Origin: Homalodisca vitripennis
Taxonomy: Eukaryota; Arthropoda; Insecta; Hemiptera; Cicadellidae
NCBI RefSeq assembly: GCF_021130785.1
Contig: NC_060214.1
Coordinates: 45,211,001 to 45,275,000 of the forward strand
Length of the DNA: 64,000 bases
Direction of reading: 5' to 3'
The position numbers and the translations under genes were made by a program. The notes beneath the pieces are model-generated. The model searched no databases. It saw only the letters and a program-made list of their open reading frames with translations, and was not told where the DNA came from. Numbering within the stretch: position 1 is the stretch's first letter; each line of letters opens with the position of its first letter. Positions 61,561 through 64,000 of the stretch are shown here, in pieces.

Positions 61561-64000
61561 TTTTTAAATTGTACTATATACAATTATAATATTCTGGTGG
61601 ATATAAATACAAAATAAAAAGTTAAATAATGTTTTTCATTTGATTAAGTATTACGTGATAAATTTAACTTCTAAGTGGGATGGTGTACATTTAAAATAAA
61701 TGTAAAATAAAAATCTTATAAATATTCATAATTTTGAAATATGTTTAATCTGTAGCAATCTTCTTACTTGCATAATGAGTAGCCGTTATATGTATAATTT
61801 TTAAATTAATAGGAAGAAATATTGACAATGAATATTGACCTCCCCTATAATGAAGGAGGTACGTAAATACATATCATAAGGGATATATAATTGATAAATA
61901 TTGTTTGCTACATTTTAACTGTTATATTTTTCAATTTTATTTGTGATTCTTAATAAATTAAAAAAGTAAATTCGTCCATTCATAGGTGAGTTTACATGAA
62001 GAAAAAATGCAAAATTTATACTTCGTCTTGTAATAGGTCCATCTATCCTCATATATAAGCTCCTAATATTATTTTGCTATTTATCTCAAAGATCTATAAG
62101 AGTTTTACCGTGTAAACTTTTGTAATTATAGTGGAAATTCATTGACCTGAAAGAAAAAAAAACTCTAGTATACTTTTGACCATATTGTTTTACAAAAAAC
62201 CGTAACATACAAAAGATTGCTAAGAAAGGTATTTTTTCATTTTAATCTGATAATATGTTAAACAAATTTATAAATTACAAATATAAATAAATGTGATAGA
62301 TATAGGTGGTCTTAATTCCTTTAGTTTTCAAAAAAGATGTTTGTTCATTCGATCATAAATAAACAGTAATTTCATTTGCATTTAAGCTTTTTATTTGCAA
62401 ATTTTCTTGTTTAGTTAAATGAAAAAAATTACCGATTGAGAGGACGATACTAAATCACTAATACCATCTAACATTTAGCACTTTAAGCTCGGTAGACACA
62501 ATTCGTGTTAGTGTTTTAGGCATCTGCCTATCCGGTGATGCTTTAGTCACTCAACCGCACGGGATTGAGTTGGGAAATCATTATTATCTGCGTGTGGCAG
62601 GTATGGGGATCAAATCCACACGTACTCATGAAGCCCGCGACTAAAATCTCGATACCCGGTTACGCGTGATTGTTTGTCCCGTGTTACTAACGCTATTACA
62701 GGTTATTTAATTTAGTAGGTTTGAGAATATTTCCTCAGCCAGTTTGCAACGACTTGCGTTGTATTTACACTCTCGCAACCAATCCTCAGCCTCTCTGAGC
62801 ACTGAGATCAACGCACAGATCGATTCGCGTGTGATTCGGTTTCATCTCCGGCGTAGTTAGAGCGTCTAAATTGATTGAGTCTGCGTTAGTAAATACAACC
62901 ATTCCGTCTTTCAGGATGGAGGTGTGCTTCTGTTATTTCGACTTTGTTTAGTCTCTTCAGTCATATATAGATCGGAAGACCACTATGAGACAACTTTAAA
63001 TGTGGATATTGATATATATATATATATATATACTCAATATCTGGGAATGTTACTTTGCTTCATAAATAGTAATTTAATACTACGTAATATATAAACTTGT
63101 AGCATTAGCTTCAAGTTCAGTCTGTTAACAAGGTTTTGTGCCTTACTATCCACCTCCATAGGTGACTCAAATCTGTCACCTGCGTGGCAGAGTTCCTGAA
63201 ATCTGCAACTACTTAACTACCATTCAGAGAATTAAATTTGAAAATTTACACATTGAGGTAGCAACTAGAAAAGAACTAGTAAAATAATTATTAACTTATT
63301 ATTTATTCAGAATTACACCACTAGTAGAATTAAATTTGATAAGAAAAGAGCATGAAAAAATATAAAGTAAACACTAATAATGTGTACTTTAAAAAAATGG
63401 AGCAAGCTCATGTAATATGATCTTTCCAGAATTTTTGTGGAAAATGATCAATACCTATATTTTTCCCTCAATAATGTTTTGGGGGGGGGGGAGTTCAAAA
63501 TATAATTTAGTGTTAAATACTTAATCAAACTAATCGAATGCGTGAGAATTAATGCAGTTTTGAGACATAATTTCAAATAATAAGATTCTAATTAAATCCA
63601 AAAATATAATTAACATATAATTTATTGGATAATCTAGATATTTTAATTAGACTATGAGGGCAAGATGAATATTTCATAATACAATAAAACACTTTGTTGG
63701 TAATTTATGGAAAGGTAAATATACTGGAATCGAGTATAGATTAATAAGGTAAATAAAGTGTTTTCAGCATCAATGGAATTGTCTTTCAAAATATTCAAAA
63801 TTATTTATTTCTTATGAACACTTATTTGCATCAAGAACAGTCAGTAACAGTATACATAAACAACTAAATGCTAAACACAATCTAGACAAGTTTTTACATT
63901 ATTAGTGTAATAGTAAATGTGACAACACAATAGAAAACTAAAAACAGTGCAATGTAAGTACTGTGGATATATTTTACTGGTATGTGTGGGTCGGGCAAAA
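61561..64000. other. AT-rich DNA; GC-richer stretch 62480-62960; G11 run
   Basis: 62480-62960 is notably GC-richer than its surroundings and includes tRNA-like words, but no foldable tRNA or open frame was found. A (TA)n tract lies at about 63012-63032 and a run of 11 G at 63481-63491. Nothing else is visible up to the window end. Confidence 0.45.

Noticed and set aside
62530..62660. tRNA-like words in the GC-richer segment at 62.5 kb
   Set aside because: No complete cloverleaf and no proper A/B box spacing on either strand.

Overview
This is an A+T-rich window of animal nuclear DNA, almost certainly from an insect. It has no operons and no long bacterial-type ORFs. It has many (TA)n, (TG)n and (CT)n microsatellites, Penelope-like retroelement (PLE) fragments, a piggyBac-type non-autonomous element with TTAA-like ends, SINEs, and one gene of the arthropod-rich EcKinase / CHK-kinase-like family. 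The insect order cannot be fixed from this sequence. No tRNA, rRNA or CRISPR locus is present.

Layout. 1-1490: a decayed PLE (reverse transcriptase, Cys-rich linker, GIY-YIG endonuclease, 3' UTR), then a TA/TG microsatellite and a LINE-like 3' tail. About 3-34.5 kb: no convincing intact gene. The most striking structure here is a set of old, same-strand duplicated non-coding blocks (called A-G here, names local to this report) that recur in similar order with periods near 11-12.7 kb. Block C recurs at 8.6, 20.2 and 31.2-32.9 kb; A at 3.2, 15.5 and 22.9 kb; B at 6.0, 12.1 and 18.8 kb. Flanks have diverged, but short islands remain about 95% identical. A perfect 16-bp C-rich minisatellite lies at 7.16 kb, a 1064-bp piggyBac-type element at 24.6 kb, and a possible minus-strand promoter plus 5' exon at about 32 kb.

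35-47 kb: mostly unannotatable AT-rich DNA with two more PLE remnants. One, at 38.3-39.1 kb, is flanked by inverted copies of its own 3' UTR. The other, at 43.1-43.9 kb, is 5'-truncated and abuts a tRNA-like SINE head. 47.54-48.74 kb (minus): the only well-supported protein gene, an EcKinase-like small-molecule kinase. It is full-length with catalytic motifs present, but carries one 1-nt frameshift. 49.6-51.6 kb (minus): weakly supported exon-like segments of a membrane protein, possibly a chemoreceptor. Part of one is copied in inverted orientation at 53.1 kb. 53.95-54.21 kb: a SINE whose 5' half looks like the 5S rRNA promoter; its tail recurs at 15.0 and 9.0 kb on the other strand. 54-64 kb: mostly AT-rich DNA with a pair of near-identical 175-bp direct repeats and a few possible splice or exon signals.

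All alignments were made by eye. Similarity percentages are given only where short segments were counted base by base; block boundaries are approximate.
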